Assembly: GCA_910584095.1 (NCBI GenBank)
Contig: CAJTYU010000054.1
Coordinates: 1 to 6,750, forward strand
Direction of reading: 5' to 3'
Source: an uncultured Dorea sp.
GTDB taxonomy: Bacteria; Bacillota; Clostridia; Lachnospirales; Lachnospiraceae
Length of the DNA stretch: 6,750 nucleotides
The translations under genes were made by a program, and so were the position numbers. The stretch's first letter is position 1. Every line of letters begins with the position of its first letter. Shown here piece after piece: positions 1-5,621 of the stretch. A model generated the notes under the pieces. It saw only the letters and a program-made list of their open reading frames with translations, did no database searches and had not been told where the DNA came from.

Positions 1-50
1 CTATCATACAGGTTTGCTCTTGGTTTGTATAGGTACTCACTATCTACCGT

Positions 51-572
51 TTACGTTCCTACTGCTCCTATTGAAAATAATAGTCCTTTATAGTCTTCAA
101 TACAAAAGTGATATTTCTTCTTACATACTTGAAAAACAAAACACATGCCCAGCAATACAATCCTTGATAAAAAATATATATAAATTCTTTCGACACCCAC
201 TCTATAATATAAACTAATCCAAAATTCTTGTCCCAAATAATTCACAGCAAAAAAGGATAATGCCAAATCAGTTAATGCCACTAAAAGTTGACAATCAAAT
301 ATTACAGAAAAACACAATGCTTTATTATTCTTTTTTTTAAATACTAATATGAGCCAAATACACCCTATCTGTATCAAAAGATACATCCACGAAAAAAACG
401 TATATTGTCTATTCCATGCTACAACCACTGTTGAAAAAAGGATACTCCAAATTAAATATTCCTTACTATCCTTTTTTATTTCCCCATTATATACCAGTGC
501 ATCACAAAGCCAAATACACATTCCTATTTCAAATGCCGTTAATACAACCTGAAGCAGTCCCCATATATTCAT
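51..572 (-). pseudogene. Truncated sensor histidine kinase (N-terminal membrane sensor part only)
   Basis: The product is 173 aa and almost entirely hydrophobic. Membrane segments lie at roughly residues 5-27, 39-54, 58-78, 86-109 and 131-150, and a sixth begins near 162 and is cut by the stop. This multi-pass N-terminus directly downstream of a LytTR regulator is the usual layout of AgrC-like GHKL kinases, which sense a peptide or other signal and phosphorylate the regulator. Such kinases are normally over 400 aa; here the dimerisation/phosphoacceptor helix and the ATPase domain are absent. The 50 bases left of the stop carry stops in all three minus-strand frames, so a single frameshift does not restore the reading frame. 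The start at 572 is chosen because GGGGAG lies 7 nt upstream and ATGA overlaps the regulator stop; a TTG at 587 would sit before that site. It could be a naturally short membrane protein, but a kinase remnant is more likely. Kinase identity is inferred from context and topology. Confidence 0.6.
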
Positions 573-1291
573 ATGCATTCTCCCCAATATTCTGCAACTT
601 GGTTCTTTACCTTCCTGATATTGGCCCTGCTGATTTCCATTACTGCATCATTGTCCATATATACCTCATTCTTTTCTATCTTCTGAATATGCTCTATATT
701 TACAATTCTACCTCTGTCAATGCATATAAATCCTATCGGTTCCAAAAGTTGTTTTACCTGCTCCATCGTCTTTCGGTCAAAATGCTCTTCTTTCTCCGTA
801 TACAGGATACAATTCTTTCCTTCCTTTTTCACATATATGATATCACGGCATTTTATCTTCTCCATCCGGTGCTGATTTGCAATATGATAGTATTCCGTAT
901 GCTCTCTGGCACAGATTTCAAACAACTGTTTCAGCGTAGCCGGAAGCCGTGTTCCCATATCATTTTTTAATATATACTGGTAAATTTCCAGTTCAAATCC
1001 ATGTACTGCAAACTCCGGATAAAAGGTTAGGAAAATAATATATCCGTCGCCCTCCAGCCTCCGAATATTGTCTGCGAGTACAATCCCATTCATCTCCGGC
1101 ATCTCTACATCCAGAATGTATATATGAAAATATCTCTTCTCTTTCAAATCATCCAGAAGAGCTTCCGGAACTGTGTAAGTCTTAATCATAATCTCCGACT
1201 CTATCCCGGATGCTTCAGCCTGACTCTTTACAATCCCTCTAACAATCTCGGTCATCTCTTGACTGTCATCAACAACTGCAACTTTGAACAT
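569..1291 (-). CDS. LytTR-family response regulator
   Basis: This 240-aa cytoplasmic regulator is of the LytR/AgrA type. The receiver domain covers about residues 1-125, with the acidic pair D8/D9, the phosphoacceptor D61 in LDVEMPEMNG, the switch threonine T89 in FLTF, and K109 in YILKN. The usual proline after that lysine is replaced by N. The LytTR DNA-binding domain covers about 138-237, with the family signature FICIDRGRIVNIEHI at 188-202, including the conserved N198. Family members bind pairs of short direct repeats spaced about two helical turns apart and usually activate transcription. The gene is second in a minus-strand operon, 21 nt after the preceding stop. Its own stop overlaps the start of the kinase fragment by four bases, implying translational coupling. 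The Shine-Dalgarno site before the ATG is weak (AGAAG close by, AGGATGGG further up). With its partner kinase truncated, it may depend on another phosphodonor or be unphosphorylated. Confidence 0.92.
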   Translation of the reverse strand: MFKVAVVDDSQEMTEIVRGIVKSQAEASGIESEIMIKTYTVPEALLDDLKEKRYFHIYILDVEMPEMNGIVLADNIRRLEGDGYIIFLTFYPEFAVHGFELEIYQYILKNDMGTRLPATLKQLFEICAREHTEYYHIANQHRMEKIKCRDIIYVKKEGKNCILYTEKEEHFDRKTMEQVKQLLEPIGFICIDRGRIVNIEHIQKIEKNEVYMDNDAVMEISRANIRKVKNQVAEYWGECI

Positions 1292-1312
1292 CTTCTGTTT
1301 CCCATCCTGCCA

Positions 1313-1864
1313 TTATTTTTCTATTGTATAATACAACCCTTTCCCTACGTCAAAGAACTGCGCTTTATGCCCATATATAACCAAGCGGTACTCATCCTTC
1401 GGAATCTCTCTCCCTCTGGAAATCCTCTGGCCGCTCCTATATGTGTAGACCCCCTCTTTTTCATGCTTCACCTTATCCATCACATCCTCAACCACGGAAT
1501 TAATAGTCATGGAATGAATATGAGGATTCCATTTGCCAATCATACCCCTGACCTGATGCTTATTGAGCTTAACAGTCTTCGTATATCTCTCATCCAGAAA
1601 CATCACCTGTATTCTTTCAGTTCCAAGCAGTAAGAGTATCTTGTCAAATAACTCCTGCTCCTCCTCATATGGATAGCCGAACTGAATATATGCCTGAATA
1701 TTGCACAGCGCCTGTTCCAGATATTTCCTATCCTCCGTTTCATAATATCTATCGTACAACCAGGTTATACTATCTGCCAGAACCTCTTTTTTATCCAGTC
1801 CCACTTCCTCTACATTGTCAAGGGCCAGCTTTACTGCTTCCATGCTAATTATCTTTTTTTTCAT
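1313..1864 (-). CDS. Uncharacterised protein heading a LytTR two-component operon
   Basis: I do not recognise the family. The product is a 183-aa soluble protein with no signal peptide or membrane segment. Residues 1-80 look mostly helical and acidic, with a possible helical-repeat character (YLEQALCNIQAYIQFG near 48-63). Residues 85-183 are more basic and mixed alpha/beta, with the stretch NKHQVRGMIGKWNPHIHSM near 101-119 and a beta-rich end (DEYRLVIYGHKAQFFDVG). The ATG at 1864 is preferred over the GTG at 1867 because GGGAG sits 6 nt upstream of it. The gene lies 21 nt before the LytTR regulator on the same strand, so it is very likely co-transcribed. It could be an accessory protein that senses or modulates the two-component pair, or a target of it; nothing in the sequence decides this. 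Its promoter region is shared with the divergent XRE gene and contains two 13-bp direct repeats. Confidence 0.82.
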   Translation of the reverse strand: MKKKIISMEAVKLALDNVEEVGLDKKEVLADSITWLYDRYYETEDRKYLEQALCNIQAYIQFGYPYEEEQELFDKILLLLGTERIQVMFLDERYTKTVKLNKHQVRGMIGKWNPHIHSMTINSVVEDVMDKVKHEKEGVYTYRSGQRISRGREIPKDEYRLVIYGHKAQFFDVGKGLYYTIEK

Positions 1865-1880
1865 CACTCTCTCCCGTTTA

Positions 1881-1913
1881 TAGGCTTATTAGTAAACACG
1901 TAGGCTTATTAGT
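1881..1913. promoter_or_regulatory. Two 13-bp direct repeats in a divergent intergenic region
   Basis: TAGGCTTATTAGT occurs at 1881-1893 and again, identically, at 1901-1913: a 20-bp period, close to two turns of the helix. On the minus strand the copies read ACTAATAAGCCTA and end 16 nt before the start codon of the 183-aa gene. The site also lies about 50 nt upstream of the XRE start. Placement and phasing suggest that a dimer binds one face of the DNA and controls one or both divergent transcripts. The neighbouring XRE protein and the LytTR regulator are both candidates. A clear -35/-10 pair could not be assigned on either strand here. A shorter repeat, AAACTG, occurs at 1933-1938 and 1941-1946, next to the XRE ribosome binding site. 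Confidence 0.6.
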
Positions 1914-1964
1914 TATTTCAAATCGTTTCCTTAAACTGGTAAACTGACATCGAAAGGAGTCGTC

Positions 1965-2297
1965 ATGAGAAAAGAAATTGGATTTCGTGTCAGGCAGGCA
2001 CGCGAAAATGCAAATCTAACTCAGGAAAAGCTAGCGGAAAAAGCAGGCGTATCACCCAGCTTTGTCAGCCGTCTTGAGAACGGCAATGCCCTTCCAAGCA
2101 TCGACCGTCTCTATATGCTGGCTGAGGTTCTGGATGTAGGTCTTCAGGATCTTCTGTGCGACCTCTTCCGCCAGACTGATAATGACTCATCCTCTCTTAC
2201 AAATGAAATTAACTTTTATATCGATTTGATGACCATTCAGGAGAAACAGTATTTTCTGGAATATGTAAAATTATTTCACCAACATTTTAATAAATAA
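1965..2297 (+). CDS. XRE-family (Cro/C1-type HTH) transcriptional regulator
   Basis: This is a 110-aa DNA-binding protein. Residues 5-64 form a helix-turn-helix of the HTH_3 type, with the family pattern LTQEKLAEKAGVSPSFVSRLENG at 18-40 followed by PSIDRLYMLAEVLDV. A short linker rich in D, S and T (about 71-79) leads to a helical, aromatic C-terminal tail (81-110) that probably mediates dimerisation. No peptidase or ligand-binding domain is present. AAAGGAG ends 5 nt before the ATG, a strong ribosome binding site. The gene is divergent from the LytTR operon and convergent with the exporter gene. Small XRE proteins in this position commonly repress themselves and the divergent operon; that role is inferred here. 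The 13-bp direct repeats upstream are the obvious candidate operator. Confidence 0.93.
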   Translation: MRKEIGFRVRQARENANLTQEKLAEKAGVSPSFVSRLENGNALPSIDRLYMLAEVLDVGLQDLLCDLFRQTDNDSSSLTNEINFYIDLMTIQEKQYFLEYVKLFHQHFNK

Positions 2298-2326
2298 TAA
2301 CATATTTTTCCTTAATTTTGTTGAAA

Positions 2327-2368
2327 TGTCCTCGAATAGTCATGTTTTGTCCTCGAACAGTCATTTTT
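2327..2368. repeat. 21-bp tandem direct repeat, two copies
   Basis: Two adjoining 21-bp units at 2327-2347 and 2348-2368 share the core TGTCCTCGAA(T/C)AGTCAT and differ at only two positions. They lie between the convergent XRE and exporter genes, and the second copy just overlaps the exporter stop codon. There is no long dyad symmetry and no hairpin followed by a T run, so they do not look like a terminator. Exact 21-bp phasing is typical of LytTR response-regulator sites (paired short boxes two helical turns apart), and a LytTR regulator is encoded nearby. Assignment as its binding site is inference. On the minus strand a weak -10-like TATGTT lies downstream, so a promoter reading antisense into the XRE gene is conceivable. 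Confidence 0.75.
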
Positions 2369-3392
2369 ATGCTTTTCTGTCTGCATTCCAGTATCTTAAA
2401 AGCTTCTGTTCATCCAGACTGTCTGCGAATTTTTTCTTCGTCAGCAAAAAATCTTCAATATCCATCAGTATATGATAAAGTATCGCCCGGCTTTCAAACT
2501 CTTCTCTGGTTCTGGGAAGCCTTTCCTTCCTCATATCCTCAAAAAGCTCCTCCAGTTTCTTGATTTGTTTCTCCGGTATATTAACCTCCACTACATACTG
2601 TTTCATATACAGGAGATATTCCGAAACTACATGGGCCTGCACCGGCATGGAACGGACCTTGCGCATTTCCGAATGCAGATTGTGCAGAATCTTACACTGC
2701 TGGTAACGCATTTCAAAATAATCTATGTAGTAGCCCGGATGGGATTGAAAAGTATTTTCCTGATATTCCTGAGCTTCCTTAACATACGCCTGAATATCTG
2801 CCTCCAGCGCCCGCATATCCAGCCATACATTCTGCTCCATCGGTTTATCCGACAGATACAATGCCAGTTCTCCGATTATGCCCTGAAGCTGGTACTCCAC
2901 ATAACGCATTCCGTCAACAAGATCCTGCCTCCGGTTATGGTCGTCATTAAACAGGTTCATGATCAGCGCAATAATAACGCCTATCACCACCAGCAGCATT
3001 TCACTCCGCACAAATTCTACCGTATACTCCCCGCTCGTCAGAAAATGCACCCCCACAAGAGCATTTACCGAAATTGTCCCCATCCAGTCAAGCATCCCGG
3101 CAATCAATACATTTGCAAATACATACAAACCATAGCCCAGCCAGCCGTCATCAATGAAATTGAAAATAATCCCGGCCAGCAGGACGGCTATAAAAAAAGA
3201 AAGAATCCTGTAAACAGACAGCCTTACCGTATCCCATTTCGTAGACATAAGGGTAAGCAGTGCGATAGTTCCCGCCGGGGCTATCTGTTCCAGCTCCATC
3301 ATCGATGCAATCGCAATCGCTACGCTGCTGCCAACCCCGATTTTAATTGCCCGCAATATAATCTTTTTGATTTTCTTTTCCTTTTTAAACAT
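2367..3392 (-). CDS. Aromatic acid exporter family (ArAE_1-like) membrane protein
   Basis: The product is 341 aa with a two-part architecture. The N-terminal half (residues 1-150) begins with a very basic leader (FKKEKKIKKIILRAIKIGVG) and holds several hydrophobic segments, near 12-33, 38-50, 61-80, 84-112 and 121-147. The C-terminal half (150-341) is soluble, charged and helical. This matches the ArAE_1/DUF939 group of putative aromatic acid exporters with their cytoplasmic C-terminal helical domain; conserved-looking elements include the APAGTIALLTL stretch near 38-48. Members are thought to export small aromatic acids or related compounds from the cytoplasm; the actual substrate is unknown. 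The ATG at 3392 is chosen because GGGAGGGAGT immediately precedes it; an in-frame GTG at 3425 would add 11 residues without a better site. The gene is monocistronic here, with its own promoter and a dyad upstream. The assignment rests on remembered family features, not a search. Confidence 0.82.
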   Translation of the reverse strand: MFKKEKKIKKIILRAIKIGVGSSVAIAIASMMELEQIAPAGTIALLTLMSTKWDTVRLSVYRILSFFIAVLLAGIIFNFIDDGWLGYGLYVFANVLIAGMLDWMGTISVNALVGVHFLTSGEYTVEFVRSEMLLVVIGVIIALIMNLFNDDHNRRQDLVDGMRYVEYQLQGIIGELALYLSDKPMEQNVWLDMRALEADIQAYVKEAQEYQENTFQSHPGYYIDYFEMRYQQCKILHNLHSEMRKVRSMPVQAHVVSEYLLYMKQYVVEVNIPEKQIKKLEELFEDMRKERLPRTREEFESRAILYHILMDIEDFLLTKKKFADSLDEQKLLRYWNADRKA

Positions 3393-3477
3393 ACTCCCTC
3401 CCGAATCATTTCCCATATCCTGCACAGCACATACACAGACCTGTACGCTCTGTAATAACAGTTCCTTTATTTATACT

Positions 3478-3500
3478 TAACGGACTACTAATGTCCGTTA
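3478..3500. promoter_or_regulatory. 23-bp inverted repeat, probable repressor operator
   Basis: Perfect 8-bp arms TAACGGAC and GTCCGTTA flank a 7-bp centre. The site lies directly downstream of the exporter's extended -10 promoter, where a bound repressor would block initiation or escape. The arm length and spacing are of the kind seen for TetR- or MarR-type dimers; no such regulator is encoded within the window. It is also too weak and lacks the T run needed for a terminator. Confidence 0.55.
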
Positions 3501-3506
3501 TGGTAT

Positions 3507-3515
3507 AGTATAACA
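3507..3515 (-). promoter_or_regulatory. Extended -10 promoter for the exporter gene
   Basis: The minus strand reads TGTTATACT here, matching the extended -10 pattern TGnTATAAT with one mismatch. The -35 region 17-18 bp upstream (around ATCAAA) is poor, which an extended -10 can offset. The predicted start of transcription is near 3500, giving a leader of roughly 110 nt before the exporter ATG at 3392. The dyad at 3478-3500 would cover the first transcribed bases. Confidence 0.5.
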
Positions 3516-3563
3516 TAATCTGAAAGTTTTTTGATAGTTTTTAGCCTCTCTCTACTACTCAAT

Positions 3564-3602
3564 GTTACTGTGAACGGAGTGAACAGTAACTAGACTTCGT
3601 CT
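3564..3602. repeat. Inverted repeat plus adjacent short hairpin
   Basis: GTTACTGT (3564-3571) and ACAGTAAC (3583-3590) form a perfect 8-bp stem around an 11-nt loop that includes GGAG. GTGAAC also occurs twice inside the element as a direct repeat. Two bases further, AGACTTCGTCT (3592-3602) can form a second small hairpin with 4-bp arms. No T run follows on either strand, so a canonical terminator is unlikely. It may be a dispersed intergenic palindromic element, an operator, or an RNA structure in the leader of the HAD/MFS operon. The rest of the 3393-3661 gap holds the exporter promoter and dyad, and a weak promoter candidate for the next operon. Confidence 0.5.
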
Positions 3603-3608
3603 GAAAAA

Positions 3609-3614
3609 TATAGT
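3609..3614 (+). promoter_or_regulatory. Possible -10 box for the HAD/MFS operon
   Basis: TATAGT matches the consensus -10 at five of six positions and lies 47 nt before the HAD start codon. No good -35 is found at 16-18 bp; the upstream inverted repeat occupies that space, so an activator may be needed. A second candidate, TAGTAT at 3619-3624, pairs with the weak TTCGTC at 3596-3601. Confidence 0.25.
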
Positions 3615-3661
3615 AGACTAGTATAAGCCACAAATATACCGATGAAAGCGGGACATTTTAT

Positions 3662-4381
3662 ATGAACCTTGTATTTGATATTGACGATACGTTATATGAT
3701 TTGATGGAGCCTTTCCGCCTTGCCCACGAGAAACTCTTCGCAGGCCGGATCTCCCAAGACGTTACAGAACTCTTTCAAAAATCCAGACAGTATTCGGATA
3801 TGATTCTGGCTCAGGAAAAACAGGGATTGATCGCTCCGGAGGATACCTTCTCCATGCGGATTCGGCTGACCTATCAGGACGCCGGACTTTCTCTTTCCAG
3901 TAAAGAATGCCGATTATTTGAAAAGGAATACCGCCTCCGCCAGAGAGAAATCACCCTGTTTCCCTGTATGGAACAGATCCTGAACGCCTGTCAGAAAGCC
4001 CGGATCCCCACCGCTATTTTGACTAATGGAAACAGCCGCGGACAAAGGCAGAAAATATCCGCGCTGAAGCTTGCGCGGTGGTTTGAAAATACCCATATAT
4101 TTATCTCCGGGGAAACCGGATACCAAAAACCGGATATCATGGCATTCCGCCATATTGAATCTAAACTAGGTTTTGCGCCGGAAGATTCATGGTATATCGG
4201 CGACACCTACGAGGCGGACATCCTCAGCGCCGGAAGCGCAGGGTGGCACAGCGTCTGGTTCAATCATCGGCAAAGAGCACGCCGGGCAGCTTTGCCGCCC
4301 GCGGACATAGAAATCAGGTCAAAAGAAGCTATCTTTCATTTTGTAAATGAAATGATACAAAACGCCACAGAAAGGAACTAA
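3662..4381 (+). CDS. HAD-superfamily hydrolase (subfamily IA type phosphatase)
   Basis: This 239-aa cytoplasmic enzyme carries all four haloacid dehalogenase motifs. Motif I is FDIDDTLYD, with nucleophile D6 and acid/base D8; motif II is ILTNG with T121; motif III is K156 in YQKPD; motif IV is GDTYEAD with D181 and D186 for magnesium. A helical cap domain occupies about residues 15-95, as in subfamily IA enzymes such as phosphoglycolate phosphatase-like and nucleotidase-like members. The expected activity is magnesium-dependent hydrolysis of a phosphomonoester; the substrate cannot be read from sequence. The ribosome binding site is weak (GGGA about 12 nt upstream). The MFS gene begins 10 nt after its stop, so the two are very likely co-transcribed, and a role in handling a compound that is also transported is possible but unproven. 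The gene appears more GC-rich than the two-component genes to the left. Confidence 0.93.
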   Translation: MNLVFDIDDTLYDLMEPFRLAHEKLFAGRISQDVTELFQKSRQYSDMILAQEKQGLIAPEDTFSMRIRLTYQDAGLSLSSKECRLFEKEYRLRQREITLFPCMEQILNACQKARIPTAILTNGNSRGQRQKISALKLARWFENTHIFISGETGYQKPDIMAFRHIESKLGFAPEDSWYIGDTYEADILSAGSAGWHSVWFNHRQRARRAALPPADIEIRSKEAIFHFVNEMIQNATERN

Positions 4382-4391
4382 ACTGTAACAT

Positions 4392-5573
4392 ATGAGAAAT
4401 ATTACTGAAAAACTTGCCATATTGTCACTTTCATTGATGCTTGTATCCACCTACTCTATTTCAGCCGTCCTTCCGTCCATGCTGGGATACTATGACAGCT
4501 ATTCTCCCAGTCAGGTGGATATCCTGATTTCCATTCCTTCTTTTGCCATTATGATTATGATCCTGATCAACACCCGGCTTGCAAAATACCTGAACGAACG
4601 GCTGATGATTGTCGGCGGACTGCTGCTCCTTTCCCTCAGCGGCTCCGCCCCGCTGTTTATCCAAAATTATACCTTTGTCCTGATTTCTAGAATCCTGCTG
4701 GGCCTTGGCATCGGCCTGATTAATTCCCGTGCCGTCAGCATGATCAGCGAACGTTTCAGCGGAGACGAACGGACTGCGCTGCTTGGATACCGCAGTTCCG
4801 CCGAAACCCTTGGCAATGCATTTCTGACCTTTATTGCCGGGAGACTGCTTTTGATTTACTGGACACGGGTTTTTATTATTTACGCTTTTGGATTTGTCAT
4901 CCTTTTTCTTTATCTGGCCTTTGTTCCAGAACGGCCTGAAAATGGCGGAAGCCATGCGGGAAACAAAGCCGGATCAGGTTCTCCTGCTATTAGCCAGCAT
5001 CACGTATTTATGATTATATTTTACGCGCTGTCCGCCGGATTCCTGATCTGCACCAGTTCCTCCATTTCCCTGCGCATCCCTCTTTTGGTACTGGAAAAAG
5101 GATATGCCGACGAATCCCAGGCCAGCGTAATCCTCGGCGTCTTCCTGACGGTTGGAATTATATCCGGTATCCTTTATGGGAAACTGGTATCCATCGCTCA
5201 TGAACATCTGTTTTTCATCAGCGTATTAACCTGCTGCGCCGGACTGATCATTATAGCACAGGCGGAAAGCATTACCGTTCTTTGTATCGGTGCGGTAACC
5301 AGCGGTCTGGCGCATACCGCCGCCATCACCTGCGTTTTTAACGGACTTCCCTCGCACCTCCCCGTACAGTCTGTTCACGCCGCCACCTCCATGGTTTTGG
5401 TCGGCTGCAATCTGGGGGCGTCCAGCACTCCTTTTATCACCGGCTTTGCAGAAAAAATAGTTCCCGGCGCTGAGACTGCATTCTATACTTGCTGCGGGCT
5501 GCTTCTGATCGCCGGGATTGTAAATACCATATTAAATAAGCTGAAACCGGAGATAGCAATTTCGGTTAATTAA
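4392..5573 (+). CDS. MFS transporter (12 transmembrane segments)
   Basis: The 393-aa protein is hydrophobic throughout and of standard length for the major facilitator superfamily. Two bundles of about six segments are separated by a hydrophilic loop near residues 180-205. A degenerate motif A lies between segments 2 and 3 (NTRLAKYLNERLMIVGG, 60-76), and RILLGLGIGLINSRAVSMISE (100-120) matches the motif B region with its arginine R100. It should be a proton-coupled secondary transporter in the cytoplasmic membrane, and the drug or metabolite efflux type is the likeliest by general appearance; the substrate is unknown. The gene follows the HAD gene by 10 nt. Its Shine-Dalgarno candidate AAAGGA (4371-4376) lies 15 nt upstream of the ATG, further than ideal, so translation may depend on coupling to the HAD gene. 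No strong terminator is seen in the 48 nt before the convergent gene. Confidence 0.93.
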   Translation: MRNITEKLAILSLSLMLVSTYSISAVLPSMLGYYDSYSPSQVDILISIPSFAIMIMILINTRLAKYLNERLMIVGGLLLLSLSGSAPLFIQNYTFVLISRILLGLGIGLINSRAVSMISERFSGDERTALLGYRSSAETLGNAFLTFIAGRLLLIYWTRVFIIYAFGFVILFLYLAFVPERPENGGSHAGNKAGSGSPAISQHHVFMIIFYALSAGFLICTSSSISLRIPLLVLEKGYADESQASVILGVFLTVGIISGILYGKLVSIAHEHLFFISVLTCCAGLIIIAQAESITVLCIGAVTSGLAHTAAITCVFNGLPSHLPVQSVHAATSMVLVGCNLGASSTPFITGFAEKIVPGAETAFYTCCGLLLIAGIVNTILNKLKPEIAISVN

Positions 5574-5621
5574 TATCCAACAGAAGAACATTAATTGATA
5601 TACTTCTCAGCCCTAACCGTA

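Noticed and set aside
1..50. Possible mobile-element or intron end where the kinase stops
   Set aside because: Only 50 bases are visible; there is no inverted terminal repeat, target duplication or intron boundary that can be supported.
416..970. Long plus-strand open frame opposite the kinase and regulator genes
   Set aside because: It runs antisense to two genes with clear domain signatures, has no ribosome binding site and no recognisable protein features.
2472..3455. 327-codon plus-strand open frame across the exporter locus
   Set aside because: It is rich in H, Q, R and N in a pattern typical of antisense translation of a membrane protein; the minus-strand frame has the family architecture and a strong ribosome binding site.
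3617..3629. ACTAGTATAAGCC upstream of the HAD gene resembles the ACTAATAAGCC repeat upstream of the LytTR operon
   Set aside because: It needs a 2-base insertion and occurs once; chance similarity in AT-rich DNA is likely.
4461..4955. Minus-strand open frame opposite the MFS gene
   Set aside because: The frame is antisense, polar, rich in Q, N and K, with no start signals; the plus-strand MFS gene explains the region.
5536..5575. Possible terminator at the end of the MFS gene (AACCG ... CGGTT)
   Set aside because: The stem is only 5 bp with a long loop, lies inside the coding sequence, and no T run follows.
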